From: Podocnemis expansa
Lineage: Eukaryota > Chordata > Testudines > Podocnemididae
Assembly (NCBI GenBank): GCA_007922195.1
Contig: ML682224.1
Span: forward strand, 343,194-407,193
Direction of reading: 5' to 3'
Length of the DNA: 64,000 bases
The position numbers and the translations under genes are program-made. How positions within the stretch are numbered: the first letter of the stretch is position 1; every line of letters starts with the position of its first letter. Below the pieces are notes generated by a model. The model was not told the DNA's origin. It was given only the letters and a program-made list of their open reading frames with translations, and did not search any database. Below are positions 1 to 10,984 of the stretch, in pieces.

Positions 1-96
1 GCAAAGCATACACTTCATTCGATGATGAATTGTTAAGTATCATAAGGAGAATGGTTTTACAGTCAATTTTCCAAGAAGTCAAAGTAGTTGGGTTTT

Positions 97-115
97 TTGT
101 TTGTTTGTTTGTTTG
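97..115. repeat. (GTTT)n microsatellite
   Basis: Short run of GTTT units; no gene nearby. Confidence 0.8.
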
Positions 116-214
116 AAGTAATTGCTGATTTAAAAAAGAACATACATAAGCAGGAACAAATTTCAGTGGTCCCCCATTATTGCTACAGAGGCAATATATT
201 TGAACAATTTGGTC

Positions 215-482
215 CCCTGGCTTAGTTGACTTTATAAAGTTGACTTAAATGTCTATACTGCCCAAAGTTGACTTTTTTAAGTCAAGTTTAATGACCACAT
301 TTTGCTCAGTCGACTTAATAAAGCTGACTTAACACTTACAGTTGACTTTAAGGGTGAGAGCTTTAAGTTAACTTAAGCAAATACTTAAGTCAACTTAATG
401 AACTCCAAATGTGGCCATTGAGTTGCTTAAGTTGACTCAAGCCTTGTTAAGTCAGCTTAAGCCTCCAGTGTAGATATAGCCA
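215..482. repeat. Decayed MITE rich in GTTGACTTA motifs
   Basis: Repeated TTGACTTA / TAAGTCAA motifs in both orientations, and a right end GTGTAGATATAGCC that matches the reverse complement of the GGCTATGTCTACAC terminus of the other MITEs here. The left terminus is not clear. Confidence 0.55.
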
Positions 483-980
483 AAAGTGTGCAAGCACAGT
501 TTCGGAAAGAGGTACCACAAGCTATCTAGGTTAATTGTTACAACTGCAGGTTGAACTTAACAATTGTTGATGTCTGTAATAAAGTGGACATTATTGCAAA
601 TTTCTTTACTCTTCTTCACCAACTATATATGTTTCTATTGCATTCTTCTGTGCATTAATGTTTCACTGAATTGCAAAAAGACACTCGGAGCAGAGTTATT
701 GAACTGAAAAAAAAATTGTCAGACTCTTGCTCAGTATATCAGATGCATGCTCTAGCTGTTAAAGCAACACTTTCAGTAATTTTGTTGCTTCTAAATATCA
801 ACAATGAACTGAACTTTGAAAGAAGTATAGGGACATGTGACATTCTAAACCAAATAGTCTTTCGCTTTGTCTTTTGTCTGAATATTTTTAGTGAACTGCT
901 TCTCTACTTCACGTGGTATCAGATTACATACAGAAATCACATTGCAAAGGGGCAGCAGTGTTAGTCTAGTTCAGTAAAAT

Positions 981-1147
981 GAACAGTCCCACAGCACTTA
1001 AAGACTAACAAATGTATTTATTTCATGAGTTTACATGGGAAAAAATCGCACTTCATCAGAAGTGTCTGACGAAGTGGGATTTTCTCCCATGAAAGCTAAT
1101 GCAATACATAAATGTTAGTCTTTAAGTGCCACAGTACTCCTTGTCTG
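981..1147. repeat. Palindromic short element (CACTTTAAAGACTAAC family), copy 1
   Basis: The left arm (CACTTAAAGACTAACAAATG) is repeated in inverted form at 1112-1135, with a central hairpin around GAAGTG...GTGGGATT. Copies of the same family occur at about 10026, 32935, 57594 and 61700. It is a non-coding palindromic repeat; I do not know its superfamily. Confidence 0.7.
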
Positions 1148-1310
1148 TTTTGCAGAAATCACTGTTATGTGGCTCAAGCTTGCTTCCTTCTTAACTCTTT
1201 GTTTGATAAACTGCTAAACCTGAGGGGCAATGAAGACTCTTTCAATAAAATTATGGCTGTCATTATTACAGAAAAAAAAATCCATCACAACGTAAAATAA
1301 AGGCACAAGA

Positions 1311-1565
1311 ATCCACTGTATGTGCCCAAAATTTCAAATTTATGTTACTGAACTCAACACAGCAGAAAGTGTGCTATGAAAAACTGATCATGATCTTAAA
1401 GTAAAGGTGTTCCATCATATTTGTGATCATACCAACAGTGAACTTAAATAACAATTTACAGACAACTCCCATGTTTTAAATGGGGACAGTGCATTCAGGC
1501 AAAAGTGTCATTACTTTCTTGGTTCAGAGAAACTCAAACCATTTGCAAGGCATTACAATAGTGAT
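1311..1565. other. Non-coding, nothing recognised
   Basis: Between the palindromic repeat and the degenerate coding-like stretch I see no repeat or gene signal. Confidence 0.5.
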
Positions 1566-1918
1566 ATGGATGGATTTGAAGCAGAACTGAGGCTATTACT
1601 AAAATTTCTAGAGCGGTATGATCATGAGAAGGAAGTAAAAATTGTCATAATGAACCAAGTGCTTAATCTGCTTGAAGAACGGAAAATGTTTTTCAGTGAA
1701 TCTATCGATCGTGTGCTATTGCCATCATCATACCTCCATCAAATGCGGGCCGTGAACAGACATTTTTGTGTCTGTGTCAAATTAAGACCTATCTGAGGAA
1801 CAGTATGTATAATGAACACCTATGTAACATTAAAAAGACACTTTCCAAAGCCCTTGACCTTGAAGCAGTGGATAACTGCTTTGCAGAATTGCATAAGAAT
1901 TGGTGGATTCTTCTGTAG
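1566..1918 (+). pseudogene. Degenerate coding-like stretch, family uncertain
   Basis: An open stretch of 76 codons (begins MDGFEAELRLLLKFLERYD) is continued after a single +1 shift near 1785 by about 43 more codons that include KTYLRNSMYNEHLC and HKNWW, ending at a TAG. The combined region is compositionally protein-like, and the conceptual CVKLR-KTYLRNSM stretch resembles the C-terminal part of hAT/ZMYM-type transposase-derived proteins. That resemblance is an impression, not a search result. A decayed transposase or processed pseudogene is the likeliest explanation. Confidence 0.25.
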
Positions 1919-2049
1919 ATATTTGCATGTATATTTTACCTCTGTTCTCCTCCCTCTCACTGACTTCCCACTTGATCAAATTACAAAAAAAAGACATCTC
2001 ACATATGAGGAAGAAGAACAGCAGGATGGGCCAACTTCCTAACACCTCA

Positions 2050-3600
2050 CAGTATACGTGCTGTCACACTTTCATTTATGAAAGATCATCATGACCAGAG
2101 GTTATCAGCTTTTCTTTATTAACAAATCTCATTTAATTTTTTTTTTCAATTTTAAATTCCAGACAGTCCTTCCTTTGAAGGATCACCCTCATATGCTCTT
2201 TACATAGCATATCCAAAGTAGTTCTCATACTTACAATCCAGAAGTCCCCAGAGAAGCTCAAGTTGATCAAACCAAAGTAATTTACCCAAGGGCACACAAG
2301 TCCACTGATCACAGAGACCATCAAGAAGATGACTCACAGCCCAGGATTACAAAAAAGCTTCTTAGGTTAATGTCACCTTCATTTCCTTCTTGTTTGTGAC
2401 TGGCATTTGATTCTATCTGAACACACTGCATAGCAGAGGACTATTTTGGATGGTTATTGTGCAGTGTAATGGGGATAAGGGCTGATCCTTTGGGAATGAG
2501 TGAATCAAGAATTATAAATCACAGAAGAGCTGCTATGCAGACTCTGGTGATCTTTCTGAATCTGAAATGAAGGAGAAAACCTATTTGTGTACTGCCAGCT
2601 TGATCAGTCAGACCTTAGATAAACAACAGCATGTCTTGGTTTTCTTACCTGGACAGGGGTGATCTTGTCTCAGTTTGCTCTGCTTCCTCTCATTCATACC
2701 TACCGTATTCCTAGATGTGTCTCTACTAGTACAAACTCAAAAGTAAGCAATTGTATTTGAAATAAATTCATTACCAGTGTTCTGTTCTGCCTAACTTGTT
2801 TTTCTTGTAATTTGAATTTGGTTGGTTAATACTTGCTTGCAGTATAAAGATCAAACTATGTCTCCTAAGTTCATCTAAATCAGTAGGATTTATTTCAGAG
2901 AAAATATGTTTAGGATGGGCATTTGCTCACTGTGAAATGTACTGTGTCCCCTCCATGTTCCCCCCAGTACAAAAATTTCTGGAGCTGCCACAGCTGCACC
3001 TTTGTCTTTCCCATGCATACACACTTTGTTTGTGGCAAACGGGTGTAAATTTAACATACACCAGCTGGCTGAGCACTGAGTGTCCCTGTGCATCCTGGTG
3101 CTACACACTAACATTTCCTTACTGCTTTGAAACAGGAATAAATTGAACCACATTAGGGAACTGCTAGTGTTTGGCAGCATGGCATGGTCACTTAGTGCAT
3201 GGCAGGCCAGTTCAAGGTAGATTTACACCACAACTTGCCGCAAAATAAATGTTGTAACTATGCTGTCAGGCTGCCCCTTGCAACTCTCGCTGCTTATTCC
3301 AATCTCTTTGTTTAGTTAGCAGCAGTGGAGAAAAATTGACATTCATGTCCTGATGATGATGATGATGACTATGAGAACACTGATAGTGTCTGTGTTAGGG
3401 ACAGAGACTGTGACTTGCTGAACAAAGAAACTGGCAGCTGGGAAGACTGGCATTGACTGGGTGAGGAGTCTGGAGCTGCAAAGCCACAGCAAGGAACTGT
3501 GGGTGAGTGAGGAGACTCAGGGTGTGGCTCAGTTTCATCAGAAATTTTGGTTTTAACAAACTGGCATTTTCCTCTGAAACTCTGTTCATCACATACTTTC
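2050..3600. other. Non-coding stretch, nothing recognised
   Basis: Short chance ORFs only. The only clear structure is a (GAT)n run at 3352-3368. Confidence 0.5.
3352..3368. repeat. (GAT)n microsatellite
   Basis: Five or six perfect GAT units. Confidence 0.8.
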
Positions 3601-3639
3601 TGACCAGCTTGAGCTGGGATGTGATTTTACTTGTGTGTA

Positions 3640-3845
3640 CAGAACTGGAGAGACCAATACTGCAACTAGTTCAGTGTCCACCTTGTAAGCAGTTGTTTAA
3701 AAAAGTGGAAAGGGTGCAGAGAGCAGCCTCAGTAATGATTCCAGGGACTGAAACTGTGTCATGCTGTGAAAGGTTTTAGGGGCTCAATCTGATTAGCTTG
3801 TCAAAAGGCTCCCAAGAGGTGACTGATGTAAGGCAGGTCTAGTAG
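3640..3845 (+). mobile_element. CR1/L3-type LINE fragment (ORF2 C-terminal part)
   Basis: Conceptual translation gives ELERPILQLVQ, then KKVERVQRAASVMI and later CCERF, matching the VQRAATRMI...YEERLREL block that follows the reverse transcriptase of CR1/L3 LINEs. It is old, with several stops. Confidence 0.6.
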
Positions 3846-3849
3846 CCGG

Positions 3850-4930
3850 GCATTTCTTTTGCTTAGCAGCTAAGCGGGGACACCCAATTTCCTTGGGCTT
3901 TGTATTTGCATGAGTACATTTAGGTACTTAACATATGTTCACTGTATATGGACAAATCTGCCCAAGTACTGGGCATTATGGGAAATTGTATGTGTGGCTG
4001 ATTCAAATCCCCCAAATCTGGTGTTTTTAACTGTTGGGGGAAATGAACTATTGTCTTTTCATGAAATGCTACCCTTTGATTGTATACACTCTTTTAGCCT
4101 GTCCTTATAGAAAAGTCACCAATAGCAACACAGAAATCTGTTGAATAACAACCCTTATAGATGTAATGACTTCTTGTAGAGTCCCTTTGTTATTTTAATC
4201 AGAGAGCAGTCTCTGGTGTTCTAAAGACTGACATTTGGAGTTGAAATCGCTGCAGGGTTGAAATCCTCTCTGAGAGTCGATTGAGGCCCAGAGTAGTTTG
4301 TGCCTCTGCAGTGGCTGGTGGGGGACGCCAGTGGAAGTTGTGAGTGAGTGGTGCCAGCAGGTGGTGTCAGTGGAAGTTGTGAGTGGCCAGCAGTATCAGG
4401 TGAGTTGCCAGCAGTTGGCACAAGTGGATCCCAAGGTGGCAGAAGACAACTGGAGGGGGCTGGATGAGTCCCTGCCTTTTGAGAGGTAGACACAAAAACT
4501 ATGCTGGTCTGTATGGGGGTAATGCAGAAGTGAATGACATGCTCTACATACATTTGGGTGGAGTGAGTTCTGATTGTTGGGTTTTGTGGGAATCCTACCA
4601 TGCACTGTATCTCCAAACCAGTGCTGGTTTTGATATTGGCTCCATATAGTTTCTTTATGTTACTGTTAAAAATTTTATGTACTACACTGAGAGTTATGCC
4701 CATGGGTGGGGAAGCACTGCCCCTCTAGGGCCCCCAGGAAATAGTGCATAATTGTCCAAGTGCCGGGGGGGGGGGTCAAGCTGGTTGGTGTTGTGACATT
4801 GTTTGGAATATCTAGATATAGAACCCGGCCCTTTGCTGCTACTGTCTTGGGCCATAGGAGGGTTACATTTGATTATAGCACATAAGTACTTTTTCTGGGA
4901 CAAAACTCTGCATACTAAAGGCTTCCCTTC
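3850..4930. other. Non-coding stretch, nothing recognised
   Basis: No feature can be supported. The 160-codon minus ORF at 4221-4703 has low-complexity Pro/Thr/Ser content and no family resemblance. Confidence 0.45.
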
Positions 4931-4939
4931 TCTAGTGGG

Positions 4940-5195
4940 GGAAAAGAGTCAATGACTGAACATTAAAACAAGAGCGACCATGTTAGAAGAAAGGGATACA
5001 TTTTTCACTCTCCATTGGACAAAGCATTGGCCCAAATTACCAAGGGAAGCAGAAGATTCTCCTCCTTCTTTTAAAATATTCAGATCAAAACTGGATGATG
5101 CACATCAGCCAAATAAATTATTAGGTACAGTAGAGGAATAACTGGATTAAATTCCATAGCCTAGGTTACCCAGGAGGTTGGACAAAATGATCTAA
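4940..5195 (+). mobile_element. CR1/L3-type LINE 3' fragment
   Basis: Translation contains LPREAEDSPPSF, FRSKLDDA and, near the end, the GGTTGGACAAAATGATCT block that corresponds to the GGTTGGACTAGATGA block near CR1 3' ends. It abuts the hAT-like element starting at 5199. Confidence 0.6.
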
Positions 5196-5198
5196 AGC

Positions 5199-5556
5199 AA
5201 GGGTGTCAAACTCACTTGCTATGGTGGACCAGATTTGACTTAAATGTGCTTCACATAGAACATATATGCCATACATTGAAACACAGTGGCACTCTTTCAG
5301 CATCACTGAGTGCTGTGTATGCAAAACTGCACTCCTGGTACCTCTCTCTCTCTCTCCCTCTGTTAGGGAGGAAGTGTGGTCTTGCAGAGCACAGTCTCGC
5401 ATACCCAACGCTCTGTGATGTTGTGAGGCCTGAATGTCTCATGGCATTCTAGAGCTCTGGGTGTGTGAGACCACACTCTCTCTATCTCTGTTAGGAGCAC
5501 AGTCATGGGCCAGATGAAGGAGGTTCACAAGCAGGTCACGTATTTGAGAAACGTTA
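5199..5556. mobile_element. Probable non-autonomous hAT-like element
   Basis: Starts AAGGGTGTCAAACTCA and ends in a related inverted sequence (TATTTGAGAAACGTT), with candidate flanking duplications TCTAAAGC and TCTAAGC (one base deleted). It contains a (TC)n run near 5341-5360. The imperfect duplication keeps confidence moderate. Confidence 0.4.
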
Positions 5557-5569
5557 TCTAAGCTTGATC

Positions 5570-6037
5570 TTCTGGCCTTAATATCAGTAAAATTGTTGTG
5601 ATAGGGTGTTGGCTGAGAATTGAAGGTTAAGCCAGCCCTCTACCCCAGAATCCTCATCAAGGGGGAGAGGAGCCAGCTGAGTGACTCTGAAAGGACTGAG
5701 CTAACAGAGGGCAGCTGCTACACTCATTAGACAACCCTATGATAATCATGAGGAGGTGCTCAAGGGATGCTCAGGAGACAGGTACCTGGAGTGGTAGCAG
5801 GAAGCAAAAGGGTGCATGGTCAGCCTGGGAGTGAGAAGCTTTAGTTGGAGAAGAGCTGCCTTGACTTAGGGGCAGAGTTTCTCTAGCCTTTGAGACCAGA
5901 TTGTACTTGGAAATATCTGGTGGTGGGAAATTCCAATAAATGAAGAGCACTGGTGGGTACACAAAGGTTAGATCTTCATGTGATTTGTGGCACAGAGCAG
6001 CAGGTGAGCTGGTATGAACCTGTTATAATTTGGGGAC
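5570..6037. other. Non-coding stretch, nothing recognised
   Basis: No repeat, exon or RNA gene can be supported here. Confidence 0.5.
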
Positions 6038-6045
6038 TGTCTAGG

Positions 6046-6743
6046 CAGAGGTGGCCTTAGATAATTGGGGGCCCTAGGAAAAGGCCCTTTATGGGGCCCC
6101 CTGTGGGGCCCCAATGCCACCCTCACTGGGGGTCTGGGCCCCCATTGCCTCCCTAATTGCCCTCCCCAAAGTCCCAGTTCCCACTGGGTGGGGGAGGGAG
6201 AAGCAGGGGGCCATGGACCACCAGGTCCAAAAGCTCTGTCGCTTGCCTGCCAGACGGGCCTCTCTCCAGTGGGGGCGGAGCAGTGTTCCTCACCTACTCC
6301 TAGGCGGCCACATCTCCCCAGGGGGCAGGAGGAGAGTGGCCGGTGCGGCGCTGCGGTTTGCCGGGAGTGTGGCCCCCTGAAGTGGCCGGCTCCAAAGGGC
6401 TCGGGCTGCTTTGCCTGGAAGTGGCTGGAACTCTTCAGAGTGGGTCGCTCCAGGGGGCCACGCTCCCAGCAAGCTGCAGCACCACACTGGCCGCTTTCCT
6501 CCCTCCCCCTGGGGAGCCATAGCCGGCTGGGAGCAGGTGGGGAGTTCTGCTCTGTCCCGGCTGGAGAGAGGCCGGTCTAGCAGGCAGGCAGCAAAGCTTC
6601 TGGTCATGGTGGTCTGCTGCCCTCCACTTCCCCACCGCCCTGTAAGCACAGGGGTTAATGAAGCAGGAGGCCACTACAGGGCCCCCTTAAAGCTCAGGGC
6701 CCTAGGTGACTGCCTGCTTCACTTACCCCTAAAGCCGCCTCTG
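6046..6743. mobile_element. Non-autonomous hAT transposon with perfect 8-bp target duplication
   Basis: Terminal inverted repeats CAGAGGTGGCCTTAG and CTAAAGCCGCCTCTG (two mismatches) are flanked on both sides by the identical 8-mer TGTCTAGG (6038-6045 and 6744-6751), the hAT hallmark. The 698-bp interior is GC-rich. Long ORFs on both strands (for example 6065-6580 plus) are by-products of this composition; there is no transposase. Confidence 0.88.
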
Positions 6744-6899
6744 TGTCTAGGACTAGGAGATAGTGAACATGATTGGCAGCCCAGAGGTGGATGACACCGT
6801 TCAATAGCCCATAAAACAACAAAAGTAGATGCAGCAGGCAATGGAACATTTCCAGTGAGCCGAGAGGCAGGCCCTGATCATCTGGCAGGCTGAGTAACA

Positions 6900-6975
6900 G
6901 AAAAGAATCAGAAGGGACCTTATGAGATCATTGAGTCCAACCTCCTAGGGCTTGAACCCACAACCCACCAGAATT
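6900..6975 (-). mobile_element. CR1-type LINE 3' end fragment
   Basis: Read on the minus strand it contains the GTTGGACT...ATGAT/CTCATAAGGTCCCTTCTGATTCT block that precedes the terminal octamers of CR1. Confidence 0.55.
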
Positions 6976-6979
6976 TTAT

Positions 6980-7850
6980 TTAGGAGCTGGCTAGCATTAA
7001 TAGGCACCTACAGCAGCTTGTGGTAAGCTGTGAGATTGGGAATGGCTGTTGACCTCTAGATCTGAGGCTTTGTAAAATAGATCTGACAGATGACCCAGCT
7101 GCCTTCCTTGGGACTTTTGAGCAGGTAGCCATAGGTGCCTGATGGGACACAGCTACCTGCTTGAACACATCCACGTTTGGATTAGATGTCTTCAACCAGG
7201 GATGGTATATGATATGGTTGAGCTCATGGAGGAGTACATGGAGGCAGATTTTCCCCAGGCAGATGTCTGCTCAACTAGGTACCAAAGTGGAGCAATAAGC
7301 CCAGGTAACCCATCCCCAGGAATGGCCCAGAGAGAAAGAAGGTGGAGCCCTAAGGATTTATTGTTGGAGTCAAGCTGCTAATCTGCTGGAAATGGTGATG
7401 TGTCATAAGAAGAGTGACTGCCCCAGATGGAGCGGATAGGACTGAGATTGGAGGGGGAAGAATAAAGGTTAAAGTTGTCCACCATTTCCGTGCAGGTGGG
7501 GAAGAAGTACTGGAATGGTCTACTGGTCATTGCTTCTGCCTGCTTATTTGTCCAAGGGGGGCTGGTGAATCCACAATGGCTAATGCAAGGGGAATGATCA
7601 AACCTGTAATGTATTCATTGGTATTGGATGTCCTGCTCCATGGCCTAAGTGTCCCTGGAGACATGAGGCAGATTTGACTGGAAACAGGATAAGGTAGTAG
7701 AAAGACAATCATACCTGGTGGTATTGGGCATGAAGTGGGACCGTCTCCCCAGAGGAGGGGAAAGCGTGGCCAGTACTAGAGGGGGATCAGAAGATCTGTG
7801 CTGAGATGGGACGACTGAAAAATATTTGCTGACAGCAGGTGAATATTAAA
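6980..7850. other. Non-coding stretch, nothing recognised
   Basis: A few short ORFs, no family resemblance and no clear repeat ends. Confidence 0.45.
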
Positions 7851-7852
7851 AC

Positions 7853-7945
7853 TCGGGGGCTATGTCTATACTGGGGGGCGATTTTAAGTCGACTTCTAAA
7901 GGTTGACTTTAAGTCAACATTGTGAAGTTGACTTAGGGGTATGTC
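7853..7945. repeat. MITE terminus (GGCTATGTCTATACTG / TTGACTTA type)
   Basis: Begins GGGGCTATGTCTATACT followed by AAGTCGACTT, GTTGACTTTAAGTCAAC and TGAAGTTGACTTA, the subterminal motifs of the element at 215-482. A second terminus-like GGTATGTCTACAC follows at about 7937, suggesting a nested or duplicated end. Confidence 0.55.
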
Positions 7946-7949
7946 TACA

Positions 7950-9190
7950 CAAGTAGGCATACCTTTGTCCCTGGTTTGGGCCCCACCCCCTGTCTCACCC
8001 TGGATTAGATTCCAGGGGCCCGATCTGGCTTTCACCACCACCAGCAGGTGGCTGGGAGCCAGATCCAGCCCCGAAACACTTGCTTCAAAGGGCAAGGGGG
8101 TCAGACCCAGTCCCACCCACCTGAAACAAGTGGAGAAGAGCCTGATCCAGCCCCAAGCTGCCTGCCATAGATGGCTGGGAAATTGAACTGCCCCCTGCTG
8201 CTGGAGGCAAGGGGCAGAAAGCCTAATCCAGCCCCCAGCCTTGACCCAGCGGGCAGGGGCTCAGATCTGACTCCCAGTTCCTTGTCACAGGCAGCATGGG
8301 CTGGAGCCTGCTCCTTCTACAAGTGGCTCAGAGCTGAATCCTGCCTGTATCACTTGCCACAAGTGGCTCAGAGTCAAATCTGGCCCTGAGTAGGACACTG
8401 CCACCGGCAGGCGGCTGGGCAGCCTGGTCTATTTCAAAGGCTACTCCTGATCTCATGAATAGTCTGTGAAATTGACCAGGCTTTGTCACTGGGTTGTCTC
8501 CGTGGTGACAAACAGTCCATAGTGGTGGAGCCTGCTTGGAGTCCTTCCAAGTAGCCTCTGATTAGGACAATCTAAAATCTGTAAGGCTATTGCAGTGTTT
8601 AGTTTAGAATGTGATTTACTTTTATTACTTCTTCATCAAATCTGACTCATACTATACTTGATTATGGGGCACTGGAGGGGGGCTGATCTCTCAGGAGCAT
8701 CGCTAGTGCTTGGCGCATGGGGCTCATGCCCCGAATCTCAGTGCCAGTGCCCTAGGTCTCCCTGAGACTAGAGACCGAGCAGCCACTGACCTAACGCGGC
8801 CTCCCTCTGGGGCCCAGAGATCCAGGGCTTGACTGCCGCCAGCCCGCCCAGGGCTGTCCCTTGGGGAGGCATGGCCAAGGGCCAATTAGCATATGTGGGC
8901 CTCCCTCCTGGCCAGTCCATCCTGGGGGCAGGGCAGGGCAGGCGAGGGTGGGCTGGCATGTGGCTGGGGCCCTGCGGAGATCTGGCTACACCCCCCGCCC
9001 CCGCCCTGCCCCCTGGGCCAGAATGCCGCTGTGGAGCCCAGCAAACAGTGGGACTTTGGGTGATAGCCATGCCCCCGGGGATGGTCCTGGCCATGCTCCC
9101 TCTGGCCCCACATCTATTTTGGGGGCAGCACCACTGCTGGCTGATCTGGAGTGGGAGGTTCACATAGGTGAAAAATGTCCCCGTGAGGGG
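7950..9190. other. GC-rich non-coding region
   Basis: Two GC-rich blocks (about 7970-8430 and 8660-9170) with long ORFs open on both strands purely from composition. The first may be the core of the flanking MITE-type element. No coding family is recognisable. Confidence 0.45.
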
Positions 9191-9429
9191 AGAGATTAGA
9201 GTGACAGATCAATGTACCAGTTCAGATTTCAAAGAGAAATGCCTCAGTGGCAAGCTAAGGTATAAATTTACCACACACTAGCTGTATGTCCATGTAGACT
9301 TTGCTGCGAGGCACTGACCTTTTCCCAGTGCTTTCCAAAGGGAGTAAATTCACCCTATTCTTTGGTCACCCTGTGAGAATGAGAAAGTGGCTCCATAAAT
9401 GCTTATACTCATCTGTACATCTGCAGTTT

Positions 9430-9690
9430 TATACCTAGGTCTGAATTTTTGTGTCAAGGTAACATTTTCAAAAGTGCCTCAGTGAGATAGGACCCCATGT
9501 GACATTTTCAAAAATGACTTGCAGCCACATTTTGATGGGCCTGCAGATGCTGACAGGTGCTTAGTGGGATTTCTCAGAACTCCAGGAGTTTGACACCAGG
9601 GATGTCTGAAAATCCCACTGGGTGCCTAGCTGCAGTTTTAAACACCTCAGTATCTTTAGAAATCTGACCCTTAGTCACAGTCTCAATGGC
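9430..9690. repeat. Old mid-repetitive sequence (ACATTTTCAAAA motif repeats)
   Basis: The motif ACATTTTCAAAA occurs twice (about 9460 and 9500), followed by inverted-type blocks such as GGGATTTCTCAGAA and GAAAATCCCACTGG. This resembles an old interspersed repeat; class not determined. Confidence 0.3.
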
Positions 9691-10025
9691 AGTCAATGAA
9701 AGCTGGGCACTGAACTCCTGTTGGCTTCTTTGGAAATCCCATTGCAAATATAAGGTTCATTTTTTGCAAACAGATGTTTATTATTATAAACAGACACATG
9801 ATTTGTAAGCAGGCAAGTTCACTTATTAAATGGGTCTCATGATTTTTTCAGTCATGATGAAATTTCTCAGATATTCTTTTTCCCAAAGGGGCAACTGATA
9901 AGTACACCCAGACAGCCCTGTGGGATGAGCAGCACCAGCACTGTTAGTGACCCAACAAACAACTGCATAATCAGGAAATCTTCAGCCTGCACAGTAGGGA
10001 AACTGCTGGCTGGATCAAAGATTAA

Positions 10026-10155
10026 AAAAACATGGAGTCGTGTGGCACTTTAAGAGTAACAGATAAGTGTGTTTTTTTTAAAAGTGCCCCCCCGACTCCT
10101 TGGTGTTTTTTTTTTTCCCCCCCCCTGGACTAGACTAACACGGCTATCCCTTTGG
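10026..10155. repeat. Palindromic short element, copy 2 (collapsed)
   Basis: GGAGTCGTGTGGCACTTTAA opens the element and an inverted AAAGTGCC...GACTCCTTGG closes it, with much of the centre lost and homopolymer expansion (T and C runs). TAGACTAACACGGCTA follows, as expected for this family. Confidence 0.6.
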
Positions 10156-10453
10156 AAACTGGATCAAAGATGCCTGACACCTGAGCCTCCACCTCTGGTC
10201 ATGGATTCCACAGCTGGAGCCACTTAGAGGAATAGGAAAGAGGTGGTATTTGAACACCTGGATATTTCATAATGAAAATAGTTCAGTCACACAGGATCCC
10301 CAGTGGCCAGTGCCATGAACATTAATAATTGCAAGTCAGTAATGTCAGGACCTGCTCGGGTTTTTGTTTATTTCTCAGTAGGTCACAGGGACATGGTTCA
10401 GTCCTTTTGTCTCAGAGAATTTATGTTTCAGGAGAGAGTTGACTGATTCTTAC

Positions 10454-10768
10454 CTGAGCAGGTCACGCCAGCATCCCACTCATGATAGCAGTTATGCACT
10501 CCCCATCCTCTGTTCTTGCAGTGCCACAGAGCAGACTCGGTACCACTGCACTCAACTCTAGCCAGCCAAATTGGTCCAGATCCTGCTCCAAAATGAGCTC
10601 TGTAATGGACACTAAGAGCAGATCCACATCCCAGCTGCTTACAGGCGACCTTAGCATCTTTCATGTCCCAGACATAATCACACACTGTCCCCCACTGATC
10701 ATTGTGTTTAACTTCCACTCTCCCAGCACAGGGGCTGCCTCCATTCACCAGTCTCAGCTCTTCAACAC
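10454..10768 (-). CDS. SRCR domain exon (gene A, probably first SRCR domain)
   Basis: This exon encodes one complete group B scavenger receptor cysteine-rich domain, an extracellular ligand-binding module. It is flanked on the minus strand by an acceptor (pyrimidines then TTTGCAG) and a donor (CAG|GTAAGA). Length is 315 bp, phase 1 at both ends, as is usual for one-exon SRCR domains. It starts [10 protein letters not shown] and contains WGTVCD, CKQLGCG, GPIWL and [12 protein letters not shown]. Eight cysteines lie at residues 13, 29, 42, 47, 73, 83, 93 and 103, the full group B set. The usual CDD after WGTV is CDY here, so one acidic residue of the likely cation site is missing. The first codon is split and would give Gly if joined to the signal-peptide exon at 33317-33386. 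No other SRCR exon lies between them, so I infer it is SRCR1 of that gene. The family (CD163/WC1/DMBT1-like) is secure; the exact orthologue is not. Confidence 0.93.
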
Positions 10769-10984
10769 CTGCAAAGAGATGCAGAGCAGGATCAGAGCGA
10801 GCAGGGATCCACCTCCACAGTGTTATCACAACAGAGTCCACACCTGGCAGCAGGGGTCCATGCCCAGAGCAATGGCAATCAGCTGTGCCCAGAGCTGTCT
10901 TTTGGAGCTTCCTTCTCACATCTCAGGGCCTCACACTCAAGCTGTCAGTGCTGCAGCTCTTGCCATTTTATCACACACCAACAG

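Noticed and set aside
6065..6580. Long plus-strand ORF (171 codons)
   Set aside because: Lies wholly inside a hAT element bounded by target duplications. It is open because of GC-rich composition, with equally long ORFs on the other strand.
8768..9199. ORFs of 112-131 codons on both strands
   Set aside because: Compositional in a GC-rich block; no family motif and no splice context.
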